Part shown: piece by piece, positions 1-9,997 of the stretch
Position numbering within the stretch: position 1 is the stretch's first letter
How the letters are laid out: each line of letters begins with the position of its first letter
Source of the DNA: Microcoleus sp. GA_180221_E-2-1-MAG-45_12
GTDB lineage: Bacteria; Cyanobacteriota; Cyanobacteriia; Cyanobacteriales; JAAUUE01
DNA: 35,307 nucleotides
Reading direction: 5' to 3'
NCBI GenBank assembly: GCA_020692245.1
Contig: JAIMKT010000014.1
Span: 25,905 to 61,211, forward strand
Position numbers and translations under genes: made by a program
The notes under the pieces: generated by a model
Database searches by the model: none
The model's input: the letters and a program-made list of their open reading frames with translations, nothing else
What the model was told of the DNA's origin: nothing

Positions 1-1
1 G

Positions 2-634
<633 letters not shown>

Positions 635-897
635 AAGGAGGAGGTAAAGAAGGTAAAGGAGGTAAGGGGAGATAAAGGAGTTAGGAAATTTAGCTGGTTA
701 GCAATATTTAGGTGTTGTTAAGGCTGTTGTTAATTCAGAAGAATATTATTCTGGGTTGTGTAACTAAGCAAAGACCAAATAACCATACTTCTCCTTCAAA
801 ACTCCCTAAACCCTCCTTACTCATTATTCTTTACCTTCCCTTACCTCCTGCTTCCTTCCTCCCCCTTACCTCCTTATTCATCATCCCCCTTACCCCA
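635..897. repeat. rpoB-rpoC1 intergenic region with complementary purine and pyrimidine arms
   Basis: The 266-nt gap between rpoB and rpoC1 starts with a purine-rich tract (about 635-685) built from GGAGGTAAAG-like units and ends with a pyrimidine-rich tract (about 788-897) built from TTACCTCC-like units. The arms are partly reverse complements. Positions 656-669 (AAGGAGGTAAGGGG) pair perfectly with 862-875 (CCCCTTACCTCCTT), and 637-657 pairs with 830-850 at about 18 of 21 positions. The transcript could therefore fold into a long imperfect stem closing a loop of roughly 150-190 nt just before the rpoC1 start. No Shine-Dalgarno sequence precedes rpoC1. Whether the structure acts as an attenuator, processing site or mere repeat is unknown. 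Confidence 0.7.
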
Positions 898-900
898 AGT

Positions 901-2778
901 ATGAGAAACCAGCTAGAACAGCGCTTTGACTATGTGAGAATTGGCATCGCTTCCCCGGAACGCATCCGGCAGTGGGGCGAACGTACCCTACCTAACGGAC
1001 AAGTAGTAGGGGAAGTTGTTAAGCCCGAAACGATTAATTACCGGACGCTGAAGCCAGAAATGGATGGCTTATTTTGTGAAAGGATTTTTGGTCCAGCGAA
1101 GGATTGGGAATGTCATTGTGGCAAGTACAAACGAGTCCGCCATCGGGGAATTGTCTGTGAGCGCTGTGGTGTAGAAGTTACAGAGTCTCGTGTCCGCCGT
1201 CACCGGATGGGCTTTATTAAATTAGCGGCTCCCGTTGCCCATGTGTGGTATCTCAAGGGGATTCCCAGCTACCTGAGTATCTTGTTAGATATGCCCCTGC
1301 GGGATGTGGAGCAGATTGTATACTTTAATTCCTACGTGGTTTTAGATCCGGGGAATGCCGAAAATCTGACCTATAAGCAACTCCTGACGGAAGACCAGTG
1401 GCTGGAAACTGAAGAGCAGATCTACAGTGAAGACTCCCAAATGGAAGGGGTAGAAGTGGGGATCGGGGCAGAAGCAATCCAACGTCTCCTGCAAGACTTG
1501 CAACTAGAGGCAGAAGCTGAAAGACTCCGGGAAGAAATTCTGGGGGCAAAGGGGCAGAAAAAAGCAAAGTTAATTAAGCGCCTCCGGGTGATTGATAACT
1601 TCGTGGCGACGGGTTCCAAGCCAGAATGGATGATCTTATCGGTGGTTCCGGTAATTCCTCCAGACCTGCGACCTATGGTGCAACTAGATGGTGGACGTTT
1701 TGCTACCTCTGATTTGAACGATCTGTACCGCCGGGTGATTAACCGGAATAATCGTCTTGCTCGGTTGCAAGAAATTATGGCGCCGGAAATTATTGTCCGC
1801 AATGAAAAACGGATGCTCCAAGAGGCGGTGGATGCCCTGATTGATAATGGTCGCCGGGGTAGAACTGTGGTGGGTGCGAATAATCGTCCCCTAAAATCTC
1901 TGTCGGATATTATCGAAGGGAAGCAGGGAAGATTCCGGCAGAACTTGTTAGGGAAACGGGTAGATTACTCCGGTCGATCGGTCATCGTTGTCGGCCCAGA
2001 CCTGAAGATTCATCAGTGTGGCTTGCCTAGGGAAATGGCGATCGAGCTATTCCAACCCTTTGTGATTCACCGTTTAATTAGCCGGGGCTTGGTCAACAAT
2101 ATCAAAGCTGCCAAGAAAATGATTCAACGCAATCATCCAGAGGTGGTGGAAGTATTGGAAGAAGTGATCACCGGGCATCCAGTCCTCCTCAACCGAGCGC
2201 CGACTTTGCACAGATTAGGAATTCAAGCTTTTGAACCCTTGCTGGTGGAAGGGAGAGCCATTCAACTCCATCCCCTTGTGTGTCAGGCTTTTAACGCTGA
2301 CTTTGATGGAGACCAAATGGCAGTACACGTGCCGTTGTCGATCGAGGCTCAGGCAGAAGCCCGGATGTTGATGTTGGCATCCCATAACGTCTTATCTCCA
2401 GCCACCGGGAAGCCGATCGTTCATCCTAGCCAAGATATGGTCTTGGGTTGTTACTACCTCACCGCCGAAAACCGAGATGCGACCAAGGGAGCCGGAGTTC
2501 ATTTCAGCAATCTTGAAGATGTAGTCCGAGCCTACGAGCAGCGAGAAGTTGATCTCCATGCTTACGTCTGGGTGAAGTACGACGGACAGGTACGGACGCT
2601 GAAACCTGATGAAGAGGTACTGGAACAGCGAGAAAGTGAAGATGGAAGTGTAACTAAGATTTACCGGGAACGCCGAGTCCGAGAAGATGCGGAAGGCAAT
2701 ATTATCTCGCAATTTGTCCGCACCACACCGGGGCGAATTATCTACAACCAAACCATCCGTGAGGCTCTCATCAGCTAA
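901..2778 (+). CDS. rpoC1: RNA polymerase gamma subunit (N-terminal part of beta')
   Basis: This encodes the cyanobacterial gamma subunit, equivalent to the N-terminal part of bacterial beta', at 625 residues, the normal length. The ATG at 901 was chosen because the protein then begins MRNQ and runs into [20 protein letters not shown], as in other cyanobacterial RpoC1 proteins. The frame stays open back to GTG 712, but that extension is translated pyrimidine repeat and looks non-coding. Visible motifs are the zinc-binding cysteines in CHCGKYKR and CERCGVEV, and the catalytic [12 protein letters not shown] with the three Mg-binding aspartates. It lies 266 nt after rpoB and 41 nt before rpoC2, almost certainly in one operon. 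Confidence 0.98.
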   Translation: MRNQLEQRFDYVRIGIASPERIRQWGERTLPNGQVVGEVVKPETINYRTLKPEMDGLFCERIFGPAKDWECHCGKYKRVRHRGIVCERCGVEVTESRVRRHRMGFIKLAAPVAHVWYLKGIPSYLSILLDMPLRDVEQIVYFNSYVVLDPGNAENLTYKQLLTEDQWLETEEQIYSEDSQMEGVEVGIGAEAIQRLLQDLQLEAEAERLREEILGAKGQKKAKLIKRLRVIDNFVATGSKPEWMILSVVPVIPPDLRPMVQLDGGRFATSDLNDLYRRVINRNNRLARLQEIMAPEIIVRNEKRMLQEAVDALIDNGRRGRTVVGANNRPLKSLSDIIEGKQGRFRQNLLGKRVDYSGRSVIVVGPDLKIHQCGLPREMAIELFQPFVIHRLISRGLVNNIKAAKKMIQRNHPEVVEVLEEVITGHPVLLNRAPTLHRLGIQAFEPLLVEGRAIQLHPLVCQAFNADFDGDQMAVHVPLSIEAQAEARMLMLASHNVLSPATGKPIVHPSQDMVLGCYYLTAENRDATKGAGVHFSNLEDVVRAYEQREVDLHAYVWVKYDGQVRTLKPDEEVLEQRESEDGSVTKIYRERRVREDAEGNIISQFVRTTPGRIIYNQTIREALIS

Positions 2779-2819
2779 TTTACTGAATAACCATCAATCA
2801 CCACACCAACCACAGAATC

Positions 2820-5800
2820 ATGAGTAAAGAACCAACTTTTTACAACCGGATTGTAGATAAGGGACAGCTACGGAAACTAGTCTTTTGGGCTTTCACCAAC
2901 TACGGCAGTATTCGAGCTTCGCAATTAGCAGATAAATTAAAAGATTTGGGCTTCAAATTCGCCACCAGAGCCGGGATTTCCATTAGCGTGGATGACCTGC
3001 AAGTACCACCGATTAAGCGGCAGATGCTAGAGGAAGCAGAAACCAAGATTCGGGATACAGAGGATCGTTTTTCCAAGGGAGAAATTACCGAGGTAGAGCG
3101 GTTCCAAAAGGTAATTGATACTTGGAATAGTACTTCTGAATCTCTCAAGGATGAAGTGGTGAAAAACTTCCGGGCGACGGATCCCCTCAACTCGGTGTAT
3201 ATGATGGCGTTCTCTGGGGCGCGGGGAAATATCTCCCAAGTGCGGCAGTTGGTGGGGATGCGGGGCTTGATGGCAAATCCCCAGGGGGAAATTATTGACT
3301 TACCCATTAAGACCAATTTCCGAGAAGGCTTAACGGTGACGGAATATATTATTTCCTCCTACGGGGCGAGAAAAGGGCTGGTAGATACGGCGTTACGGAC
3401 AGCGGACTCTGGCTACCTCACCCGACGATTGGTGGATGTGTCTCAGGATGTGATCATCCGGGAAGTGGATTGTGGCACCACGAGAGGGCTGTTGGCTCAA
3501 CCCATGCGGGATGGCGATCGAGTCCTGATTCCCTTAGCCGATCGCCTGTTGGGCAGAGTTTTGGCGGAAGATGTGATCGATCCCAAAACTGGGGAAGTGA
3601 TTGCCACGCGGAACCAAGCCATTGATGATGATCTAGCTCAAGTCATTGGGGCAGCGGTGGAGACGGTGGTGTTGCGATCGCCCCTCACCTGTGAAGCCTC
3701 CCGGTCTGTGTGCCAAAGATGCTACGGTTGGAGCTTGGCTCACGGCAAAATGGTGGATATGGGCGAAGCAGTGGGGATCATTGCTGCTCAATCCATCGGT
3801 GAACCCGGAACCCAGCTTACCATGCGGACTTTCCACACTGGGGGTGTATTTACTGGAGAGGTCGATCGCCAAGTTTTAGCTGAGTTTGCTGGAACAGTTA
3901 AATTCTCCGATAGCCTGAGAACTAGAGGGGTACGGACTCGCCACGGGGATGAGCGGGAGCAGGTGGAAGTCGCTGGGGATATTTTGATTGTGCCTTTGAC
4001 GGGCAAACAGATAGCTCAACCCATCGGGGTCACTCCCGGTTCTCTCTTGATGGTTCAAAATGGACAACAGGTAGTAGCAGGGCAGTTGTTGGCAGAGGTG
4101 ACTCAAGCCAAATCCCGACGCTCTACGGAACGGGCAGTAAAAGATGTGGCTTCGGCTCTAGCCGGGGAAGTGGTCTTTGCGGATCTAGTCCCCGAAGAAA
4201 AAACCGATCGCCAAGGAAACACGACCCGCACGGCTCAACGGGGTGGTTTGTTGTGGATTCTCTCTGGGGAAGTTTATAACCTACCGCCAACGGCAGAAGC
4301 AGTGGTCAAGAATGGCGATCGAGTAGCGGCAGGAGATATCTTAGCGGAAACCAAACTGATCTCCGTAAATGGAGGAACAGTACGCCACACGACCGGACAA
4401 CGGGAAATTGAAATTATCACTGCCTCTGTCCTTCTAGATCAGGCTTCAGTATTTACCGAAAGCACGGGAACCGCCGATCAGTACGTGATCCAAACTGCCG
4501 GGCATCAACGCTTCCTCCTCAAGGCTGCCCCCAGCACCAAGGTTCAAAGCGGTCAAGTGGTTGCCGAACTCATCGACGATCGCTACCGCACGCCTACGGG
4601 GGGGATTGTCAAGTATGCGGGGATTGATGTCAGCAAACGCAACAAAGCCAAGCAGGGCTACGAAGTGATCAAGGGCGGCACGATCCTCTGGGTTCCCGAA
4701 GAATGCCACGAAGTCAACAAAGATATCTCCCTTTTGCTAGTAGAAGAAGGGCAGTATGTGGAAGCTGGGACGGAAGTAGTTAAAGATATCTTCTGTCAGA
4801 GTGCGGGGATTATTGAAGTCGTGCAGAAAAATGATATTTTGCGGGAGATTGTGATTAAGCCCGGAGAATTGCACCTCGTGGACGATTTCCCTGATCCAAC
4901 CCAGAAACCAGAAGGGAAAATTGCCAATCCTGGTACAGAAGTAGTCCCCGGCACCGTGATCACCGAAATGCGCTACTGCGAATACGTAGAAACCCCTGAA
5001 GGCGGGGCGATGCTCCTACGTCCAGTGGTGGAATATCCTGTTGCCGATGAACCCAGTGTCCCTTCCCAAGCTTCCGTCAATGCTTCGGGGGCGATCGATA
5101 TCGAACTCCGGGCAGTCCAACGGATTGCCTTCAAAGATGGGGAACGGGTGAAATCTGTCCACGGGGTAGACTTGCTACGGACGCAGTTAATCTTGGAAAT
5201 GAGCCAAGAGCGCACCACCGAGCATGTGGCCGCTACGCAGCTAAGTGCGGATATTGAATTGATTCCTGCTGATGATGACAGTGAGGTGAAGCGTCTCCAG
5301 TTGGTGATTTTGGAATCTTTGGTAATTCGCCGGGATAGTAGTGCTGACCCTCTTGGTGGCTCTACCCAAACTCGTCTCCTAGTTGAAGATGGCGATAAAA
5401 TTCCCCCCGGAGCCGTGGTCGCCCGCACCGAGATCCAGTGTCATCAAGCTGGACAAGTGCGAGGCATCAAGGCAGATAGTGAGGCAACTCGGCGGGTGCT
5501 AATCATGCGAGAGACTGACCAATTTACCGTCCCCGTCACTGGCAAAGTTCTGGTCAAAGAGGGAAGCTTGGTAGTAGCTGGTACTAAACTTACGGCAGAC
5601 ACGATTGCTCAACAGTCTGGACAGGTTATCGAAGTTACCCCCAAGGCGATTACTCTCCGCCTAGCTCGTCCCTACCGGGTATCAGCGGGTGCGATCCTGC
5701 AAATTGACCAAGGAGACTTGGTACAACGGGGGGATAACTTGGTACTGCTGGTGTTTGAGCGATCGAAGACCGGAGATATTATCCAAGGTTTACCGAGAAT

Positions 5801-6815
5801 TGAAGAACTCCTCGAAGGCAGAAAACCCAAGGAAGCTTGTGTGTTGGCGCGGCGACCCGGTGAAGCGCAGGTGATCTATGAACAGGATGAGACGGTGGAT
5901 ATCAAAGTTATTGAAGCCGACGGCACAATTTCTGACTATCCCCTCTCTCCTGGCCAGAACGCCCTAGTTTCTGATGGACAAAAGGTGACAACCGCCGAAC
6001 CCCTCACCGATGGCTTGGCAAACCCCCACGAAATTCTGGAAGTGTTTTTTAACCTCACCAGAGAAACCGAAGGTGTGTATGAGTCTGCTTTGCTCGGTTT
6101 ACAGAAGGCGCAAGAGTTTCTTGTGAACGAAGTCCAATCGGTATATCAATCCCAAGGGGTGGAAATTTCCGATAAACACATTGAAGTGATTGTCCGGCAG
6201 ATGACCAACAAAGTCCGGGTAGATGATGGCGGCGATACCACGATGCTACCGGGAGAACTGGTGGAATTGCGGCAGATCGAGCAGGTCAACGAAGCCATGG
6301 CGATTACTGGGGGCGCTCCGGCGCAGTACACTCCTGTATTATTGGGGATTACCAAGGCTTCTCTGAACACCGATAGCTTTATCTCGGCAGCAAGTTTCCA
6401 AGAAACTACTAGAGTCCTCACAGAGGCTGCGATCGAGGGTAAATCTGATTGGCTGCGGGGCTTGAAGGAAAACGTGATCATTGGTCGCTTGATCCCTGCC
6501 GGGACTGGCTACAATGCCTACGAAGAGCCGATGCTGCATAGTATTGACCCCATTGACCTCTCCAACAGTAGTGATAACTTTGTCTATGGGGAAATGGGTC
6601 TGACTGCTGATCTCACCGATGACGATTCCCTCGTGGATATGGTGCTGGACGATCGTACTGCCAGAGCCTATAGCCTCGAAGAACGGGCTGCCTTTGGGAT
6701 GACTCCTGCTAGTCCTTCGGTATTAGATACTGATCTCGAAGCGGATGATGATTATGGAGATGATTTTGAAGATGACGGCGATGAATTTGAAGATGATTTT
6801 GAGGATGATGCTTAG
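2820..6815 (+). CDS. rpoC2: RNA polymerase beta' subunit (C-terminal part of beta')
   Basis: At 1,331 residues this is the cyanobacterial beta' subunit, corresponding to the C-terminal half of bacterial beta'. The start, [18 protein letters not shown], is typical. The trigger-loop region includes [20 protein letters not shown], and zinc-type cysteines occur in [15 protein letters not shown]. The long central part, with its repeated beta-sandwich-like segments, fits the large SI3 insertion of cyanobacterial polymerases (family knowledge). Near the C-terminus [16 protein letters not shown] and [19 protein letters not shown] are conserved beta' motifs. The last 25 or so residues form a strongly acidic tail of Asp, Glu and Phe. 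The gene follows rpoC1 by 41 nt and is closed by an intrinsic terminator. Confidence 0.98.
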   Translation: MSKEPTFYNRIVDKGQLRKLVFWAFTNYGSIRASQLADKLKDLGFKFATRAGISISVDDLQVPPIKRQMLEEAETKIRDTEDRFSKGEITEVERFQKVIDTWNSTSESLKDEVVKNFRATDPLNSVYMMAFSGARGNISQVRQLVGMRGLMANPQGEIIDLPIKTNFREGLTVTEYIISSYGARKGLVDTALRTADSGYLTRRLVDVSQDVIIREVDCGTTRGLLAQPMRDGDRVLIPLADRLLGRVLAEDVIDPKTGEVIATRNQAIDDDLAQVIGAAVETVVLRSPLTCEASRSVCQRCYGWSLAHGKMVDMGEAVGIIAAQSIGEPGTQLTMRTFHTGGVFTGEVDRQVLAEFAGTVKFSDSLRTRGVRTRHGDEREQVEVAGDILIVPLTGKQIAQPIGVTPGSLLMVQNGQQVVAGQLLAEVTQAKSRRSTERAVKDVASALAGEVVFADLVPEEKTDRQGNTTRTAQRGGLLWILSGEVYNLPPTAEAVVKNGDRVAAGDILAETKLISVNGGTVRHTTGQREIEIITASVLLDQASVFTESTGTADQYVIQTAGHQRFLLKAAPSTKVQSGQVVAELIDDRYRTPTGGIVKYAGIDVSKRNKAKQGYEVIKGGTILWVPEECHEVNKDISLLLVEEGQYVEAGTEVVKDIFCQSAGIIEVVQKNDILREIVIKPGELHLVDDFPDPTQKPEGKIANPGTEVVPGTVITEMRYCEYVETPEGGAMLLRPVVEYPVADEPSVPSQASVNASGAIDIELRAVQRIAFKDGERVKSVHGVDLLRTQLILEMSQERTTEHVAATQLSADIELIPADDDSEVKRLQLVILESLVIRRDSSADPLGGSTQTRLLVEDGDKIPPGAVVARTEIQCHQAGQVRGIKADSEATRRVLIMRETDQFTVPVTGKVLVKEGSLVVAGTKLTADTIAQQSGQVIEVTPKAITLRLARPYRVSAGAILQIDQGDLVQRGDNLVLLVFERSKTGDIIQGLPRIEELLEGRKPKEACVLARRPGEAQVIYEQDETVDIKVIEADGTISDYPLSPGQNALVSDGQKVTTAEPLTDGLANPHEILEVFFNLTRETEGVYESALLGLQKAQEFLVNEVQSVYQSQGVEISDKHIEVIVRQMTNKVRVDDGGDTTMLPGELVELRQIEQVNEAMAITGGAPAQYTPVLLGITKASLNTDSFISAASFQETTRVLTEAAIEGKSDWLRGLKENVIIGRLIPAGTGYNAYEEPMLHSIDPIDLSNSSDNFVYGEMGLTADLTDDDSLVDMVLDDRTARAYSLEERAAFGMTPASPSVLDTDLEADDDYGDDFEDDGDEFEDDFEDDA

Positions 6816-6862
6816 AACTAGCTTGGCAACTCAGAATTAACTTTAAGTTTCAGTCTAATTTT

Positions 6863-6890
6863 AGGGGGATCTGCGGATCCTCCTTTTTTT
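6863..6890 (+). terminator. Intrinsic terminator of the rpoBC1C2 operon
   Basis: A 9-bp stem (6863-6871 AGGGGGATC with 6876-6884 GATCCTCCT, one G-U pair) closes a TGCG tetraloop. It is followed by a run of seven T at 6884-6890. It lies 48 nt after the rpoC2 stop and has the classic Rho-independent form. Confidence 0.9.
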
Positions 6891-6905
6891 CAGTGAACAG
6901 TTATC

Positions 6906-6943
6906 AGGAGGTATAGGGAGGTACAGGGAGGTACAGGGAGGTA
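6906..6943 (+). repeat. Tandem decamer repeat GGGAGGTACA
   Basis: About four head-to-tail copies of a 10-bp unit GGGAGGTAYA occupy this stretch, directly after the terminator and a CAGTTATCAG motif. The units share the GGAGGTA core seen in the purine arm after rpoB at 638-665, so both ends of the rpoC1C2 block carry related purine-rich repeats. Similar short tandem repeats are common in cyanobacterial intergenic DNA. No function is evident. Confidence 0.8.
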
Positions 6944-7077
6944 GGGAAACCAGTTCTCATATCAAATCTGGTTATAAGGTAGGGGTGTAGGGCTTGCACC
7001 CAAGAGATTTAAGTATAAATTGATTAGTTAATTAGTCTAGATAAAGTGGATTTGATATTTAAGGGGATGAGTTAAAG

Positions 7078-8232
7078 GTGAATCAACGGGATCAATTAGG
7101 GCAATCAAGACAATATTTTGCGACGGTGGCACGGGGGTTGGAGAGTCTGGCAGCCCAGGAGTTGGAGGGCTTGGGGGCTGAGTCTGTGCCTGAGGGGTTT
7201 TGTGGGGTGAGTTTTCGGGGCGATCGATCCCTGCTCTACCGAGTTAACCTGTGGGCAAGATTACCCTTTAGGATTTTGATGCAAATTCACCAATTTCCCT
7301 GTCTTAATACCCAAGCTCTCTATCGAGGAATTCAAACCATTGATTGGCAACAGTACCTCACTCCGAAACATAGTCTGGCGGTTACGGCTACTGGGGGAAA
7401 TAGCCAACTCAACCATACCCACTTCACAGCCTTGCAGGTGAAAAATGCCATCGTCGATCAACAGCAACGGGCGTGGGGCGATCGATCTCCGGTGGATACC
7501 CAAGAGCCAGATCTACGAATTAACGTATTTATCGATAAAGAAGATATTTGTACTGTCAGCTTAGATAGTTCTGGTAGTAGCCTCCATCGGCGGGGTTATC
7601 GTCCAGCAGTGGGACAGGCTCCCCTTAAGGAATCCTTAGCGGCGGCGTTGGTACAACTATCGGGCTGGTCATCGGATTTACCTTTTCTAGACCCCCTCTG
7701 TGGTTCGGGAACTCTGCCCCTCGAAGCCGCTCTCCAAGCCCTAGATATGGCTCCGGGATTATTTCGAGAACGCTTTGGCTTTGAAACTTGGACAGATTTT
7801 GATCCTCAACTACTCGATCGACTCCTAGAGGAAGCGTCTACTAAGCAAAAATTCCTGTTGCCTGCGCCAATTCTGGGGAGTGATATAGACTCTAGGGTAA
7901 TTAAGCAAGCGATTACCAACGCTGAGAACTGTGGGGTCGATCGCCAAGTCCAGTTTACCTGTACCGAACTTGCTCACCTTGAAGCTCCAGCAACTCAGGG
8001 ATTTTTGGTGTGTAATCCACCCTACGGAGAACGCATTGGTCGAGATCAAGAATTGGGACAGCTTTATAAACTCTTGGGAGATGTGATGAAACGCAGGTTT
8101 AAGGGCTGGACAGCTTTTGTTTTGAGCGGTAATCGAGAACTCACGAAGGCGATCGGGCTGAAACCCAGTCAACAAACCCAAATTTTTAATGGTAGTCTTC
8201 CCTGCCAGTTCCTCAAGTACGAATTGTATTAA
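7078..8232 (+). CDS. THUMP-domain class I SAM-dependent RNA methyltransferase (RlmL/YpsC-like)
   Basis: This 384-residue protein resembles the RlmL half of E. coli RlmKL and Bacillus YpsC, enzymes that methylate guanine N2 in 23S rRNA using S-adenosylmethionine. Residues about 12-160 fit the ferredoxin-like plus THUMP RNA-binding region (YFATVARGLESLAAQEL at the start; LRINVFIDKEDICTVSLD later). The methyltransferase domain has the SAM-binding motif FLDPLCGSGTLPLEA (about 203-217) and the catalytic NPPYGERIG (about 313). The GTG at 7078 is the only good start before the domain begins. The exact methylated base cannot be told from sequence. It is a single gene, with a possible promoter in the 190 nt upstream. 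Confidence 0.9.
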   Translation: MNQRDQLGQSRQYFATVARGLESLAAQELEGLGAESVPEGFCGVSFRGDRSLLYRVNLWARLPFRILMQIHQFPCLNTQALYRGIQTIDWQQYLTPKHSLAVTATGGNSQLNHTHFTALQVKNAIVDQQQRAWGDRSPVDTQEPDLRINVFIDKEDICTVSLDSSGSSLHRRGYRPAVGQAPLKESLAAALVQLSGWSSDLPFLDPLCGSGTLPLEAALQALDMAPGLFRERFGFETWTDFDPQLLDRLLEEASTKQKFLLPAPILGSDIDSRVIKQAITNAENCGVDRQVQFTCTELAHLEAPATQGFLVCNPPYGERIGRDQELGQLYKLLGDVMKRRFKGWTAFVLSGNRELTKAIGLKPSQQTQIFNGSLPCQFLKYELY

Positions 8233-8282
8233 ACCATCTGGGAGTAGCCGTAAAACTCTCTAACGCCTCTAGAAGTTTTAGG

Positions 8283-8438
8283 TCAGCTATAGGATCAGGG
8301 ATAAAAATTTGTTAAGGTTGTTAAGCATCATAATTTTGCAAATATTTATAGTGAATCTATTTAGTTAATCTCACCTCCTATGGCAACAGAAATAATTGAA
8401 CTTTTATCGAGTCGGGAAATTGCCAAAATGCGATCGGC
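8283..8438 (+). repeat. Left copy of 156-bp direct repeat (map promoter region plus first ~20 codons)
   Basis: This stretch matches 9998-10153 at 152 of 156 positions; the four differences are all transitions. It covers about 97 bp upstream of map and the first 59 bases of the map coding sequence. The methyltransferase 3' flank runs into it without a break, so this copy is probably at the ancestral position. The copies are 1,715 bp apart. Confidence 0.95.
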
Positions 8439-8469
8439 TCTAAAGAGCGTGGGATTCTTCCTTCATTGA
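8380..8469 (+). pseudogene. map: Truncated copy of map (first 20 codons, then foreign sequence)
   Basis: ATG 8380 starts a frame whose first 20 codons equal those of the intact map gene at 10095 (MATEIIELLSSREIAKMRSA). After GCGATCGGC at 8438 the sequence departs from map and enters the GCTCTAAAGAGC hairpin. The frame adds nine unrelated residues and stops at 8467-8469. No metal-binding residue is included, so the product cannot be an aminopeptidase. Because the upstream 97 bp are also copied, this stub may still be transcribed and its promoter could reach the next gene. Confidence 0.9.
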
Positions 8470-8501
8470 TACAACTTGCCCTGATTGGATTACTCCAATC
8501 A
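8437..8501 (-). mobile_element. Probable IS200/IS605-type right-end remnant (hairpins; possible omega-RNA relic)
   Basis: Two hairpins lie just at the edge of the truncated map copy: GCTCT-AA-AGAGC (8437-8448) and TGATTGGA-TTAC-TCCAATCA (8482-8501, perfect 8-bp stem). A short subterminal hairpin next to a junction, downstream of a tnpB reading the same way (the fragment at 9698-9994 is on the minus strand), is the arrangement expected of an IS200/IS605 right end, where the TnpB guide RNA is also made. Assignment rests on position and structure, not on a database match. I could not identify the left end. Confidence 0.5.
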
Positions 8502-8610
8502 AAGTAGAGGTCACATCATCAAGAGATTTTTGGAGGTACAGAAATTTAAAGAAATATTCAGAATGTTATATGGCTTGTTTCTGTTATCGTAGTGTGATAA
8601 TTCTATTACT

Positions 8611-8642
8611 ATTGTACATATCTATCCCCATTGCACATATCT
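8611..8642 (+). repeat. Pair of 13-bp direct repeats upstream of the zinc-ribbon gene
   Basis: ATTGTACATATCT (8611-8623) and ATTGCACATATCT (8630-8642) differ at one base and are spaced 19 bp apart. They lie 51-82 bp before the ATG at 8693. They could be a repeated operator for a regulator, but no partner is visible. Confidence 0.5.
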
Positions 8643-8692
8643 GAACTCATTCGGGTATTAGCGTCACAAAAAAATTATGGAGGAATATAGTC

Positions 8693-9682
8693 ATGAGTAC
8701 TTTAATACAGTGTCTAAATTGTGGTAAATCAGTAAGTTCGGCGCAATCCTTATGTATTCACTGTAAAGCTAAGCGTTGTCGTATTTGTAACCAAAAATTT
8801 GATAAATCTTCTGGTAGGTTAGTAGATGTTTGTCGTGAATGTTCCCCAGCTATTGAGTCAGCTAAATTACCACAGGACTCTTCTTTTTCTTACCAAATGA
8901 AATGTAGTCTTTGTGGACATGATAATAAATTATCAAGCAACGACAGTTCCAGTCCTTTTCAAAGGCAAAAGCCATACTCTTCCAAGAGTAAACTCTCTCC
9001 CAACTATGGAGTGAAGCAAGAGGAAAAATATCTGAACAGAGAATACGGTTTTCTATCAAAAAGGGCTGCTAGCAACAAACTTTTTGGTACATTAGGGCTG
9101 GGATCAGATGGACAAAATAACCACTATCGAAAACATCCTAATCAGGATATTAAAAAATTCCTTGGAGATTCTATCCAACGAGTATATTTTTCCTGCTCTA
9201 GTTGTGGTCATCATGAATATAGTAGCGAATTAGTTTTTCCTGTTAAATTTAAAGAGTTTAAATGTGCTTTTTGTAGAGAATATGGAAAGTTAGAAGCGAT
9301 GGATGCTTTAGTATATCATTGTCAAAGTAGGAAGGATGTTCTGTATGAATATTATGAAGAAATCCAATTAGCGCATAGAAGCTGCTTGAAATACCGCAAA
9401 CACTTAACAAATTATGAAGAAACTTACTCATACTCAATAAACAAACAAAATGTTTCTCGTGAAATTTGGTCTATTGAACAAGTTTTAAACCAAGCTGATT
9501 TAATTGAGCCAATAATAAAAAATCGGGTTAAAATAAGCAATTTTCTCGGTTCAAAAGAATTGCTTTTTTTATTGATTTTAATCATCATTCTTATAATTAT
9601 TGTCGGGGGTTGGATAGGAGTTTTAATTTCTTGTCTCGTAGTCGCTGTTTACATTCTGTTAATGACATCTAATTTGGTATAG
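8693..9682 (+). CDS. Orphan multi-zinc-ribbon protein with two C-terminal membrane helices
   Basis: I do not recognise this 329-residue protein. It has seven CxxC knuckles: C7/C10, C21/C24, C29/C32, C47/C50, C71/C74, C168/C171 and C191/C194. The last pair of pairs is flanked by SCGHHEY and looks like a separate zinc ribbon. A serine- and lysine-rich linker spans about 80-155. Residues about 287-325 are almost entirely Leu, Ile and Val and should form one or two membrane helices, leaving the ribbons in the cytoplasm. GGAGG at 8679-8683, nine bases before ATG 8693, is one of the best Shine-Dalgarno sequences in the window. The gene is AT-rich, lacks the HIP1-like octamers of its neighbours and sits inside the insertion, so recent transfer is likely. 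Function unknown. Confidence 0.85.
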   Translation: MSTLIQCLNCGKSVSSAQSLCIHCKAKRCRICNQKFDKSSGRLVDVCRECSPAIESAKLPQDSSFSYQMKCSLCGHDNKLSSNDSSSPFQRQKPYSSKSKLSPNYGVKQEEKYLNREYGFLSKRAASNKLFGTLGLGSDGQNNHYRKHPNQDIKKFLGDSIQRVYFSCSSCGHHEYSSELVFPVKFKEFKCAFCREYGKLEAMDALVYHCQSRKDVLYEYYEEIQLAHRSCLKYRKHLTNYEETYSYSINKQNVSREIWSIEQVLNQADLIEPIIKNRVKISNFLGSKELLFLLILIIILIIIVGGWIGVLISCLVVAVYILLMTSNLV

Positions 9683-9697
9683 ATTGTACTTGATAAA

Positions 9698-9994
9698 TTA
9701 CAGGAAAAGGACTAATTGGACAGTTCTGATAGTCCGGTAGGTAGGTTCAATAATTTTATGTCGCTCTACTTGAATACAAAACTGAGCATAGTAACCATCA
9801 GCCCGTCTGACTAGCCTCACCCGCTTAATTTGCTCAGGCTGGTAAAAGTTCAGGTCACGTGTTCCTTTCATTTTCAATCTGCCAATCCCGTATTTGTCGG
9901 TAAAGGTGAGAGATTTTCTATCAGGAGCTAGTTTCCATCCAGAGGTTTTGGACTTTACTGACCTATAATCTTTCTGAAATTGAGGATATCCTTC
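9698..9994 (-). pseudogene. tnpB: Internal fragment of IS200/IS605-family TnpB
   Basis: The minus strand encodes 98 residues that read like the middle of a cyanobacterial TnpB (RNA-guided nuclease of IS200/IS605 elements), with YPQFQKDYRSVKSKTSGWKL, FTDKYGIGRLKMKGTRDL and IKRVRLVRRADGYYAQFC. Similarity ends after IEPTYRTI, just where the first RuvC catalytic motif (GxDxG) should follow; nine unrelated residues and a stop come instead. The N-terminal half is also missing, because the frame meets a stop at the junction with the second map copy (9995-9997). No catalytic residue remains, so it is dead. It faces the zinc-ribbon gene convergently with 15 bp between the stops. Confidence 0.85.
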
Positions 9995-9997
9995 TCA

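Noticed and set aside
712-900. N-terminal extension of RpoC1 by 63 codons from GTG 712
   Set aside because: The extension translates a pyrimidine-rich intergenic repeat and has no likeness to RpoC1; the family start matches ATG 901.
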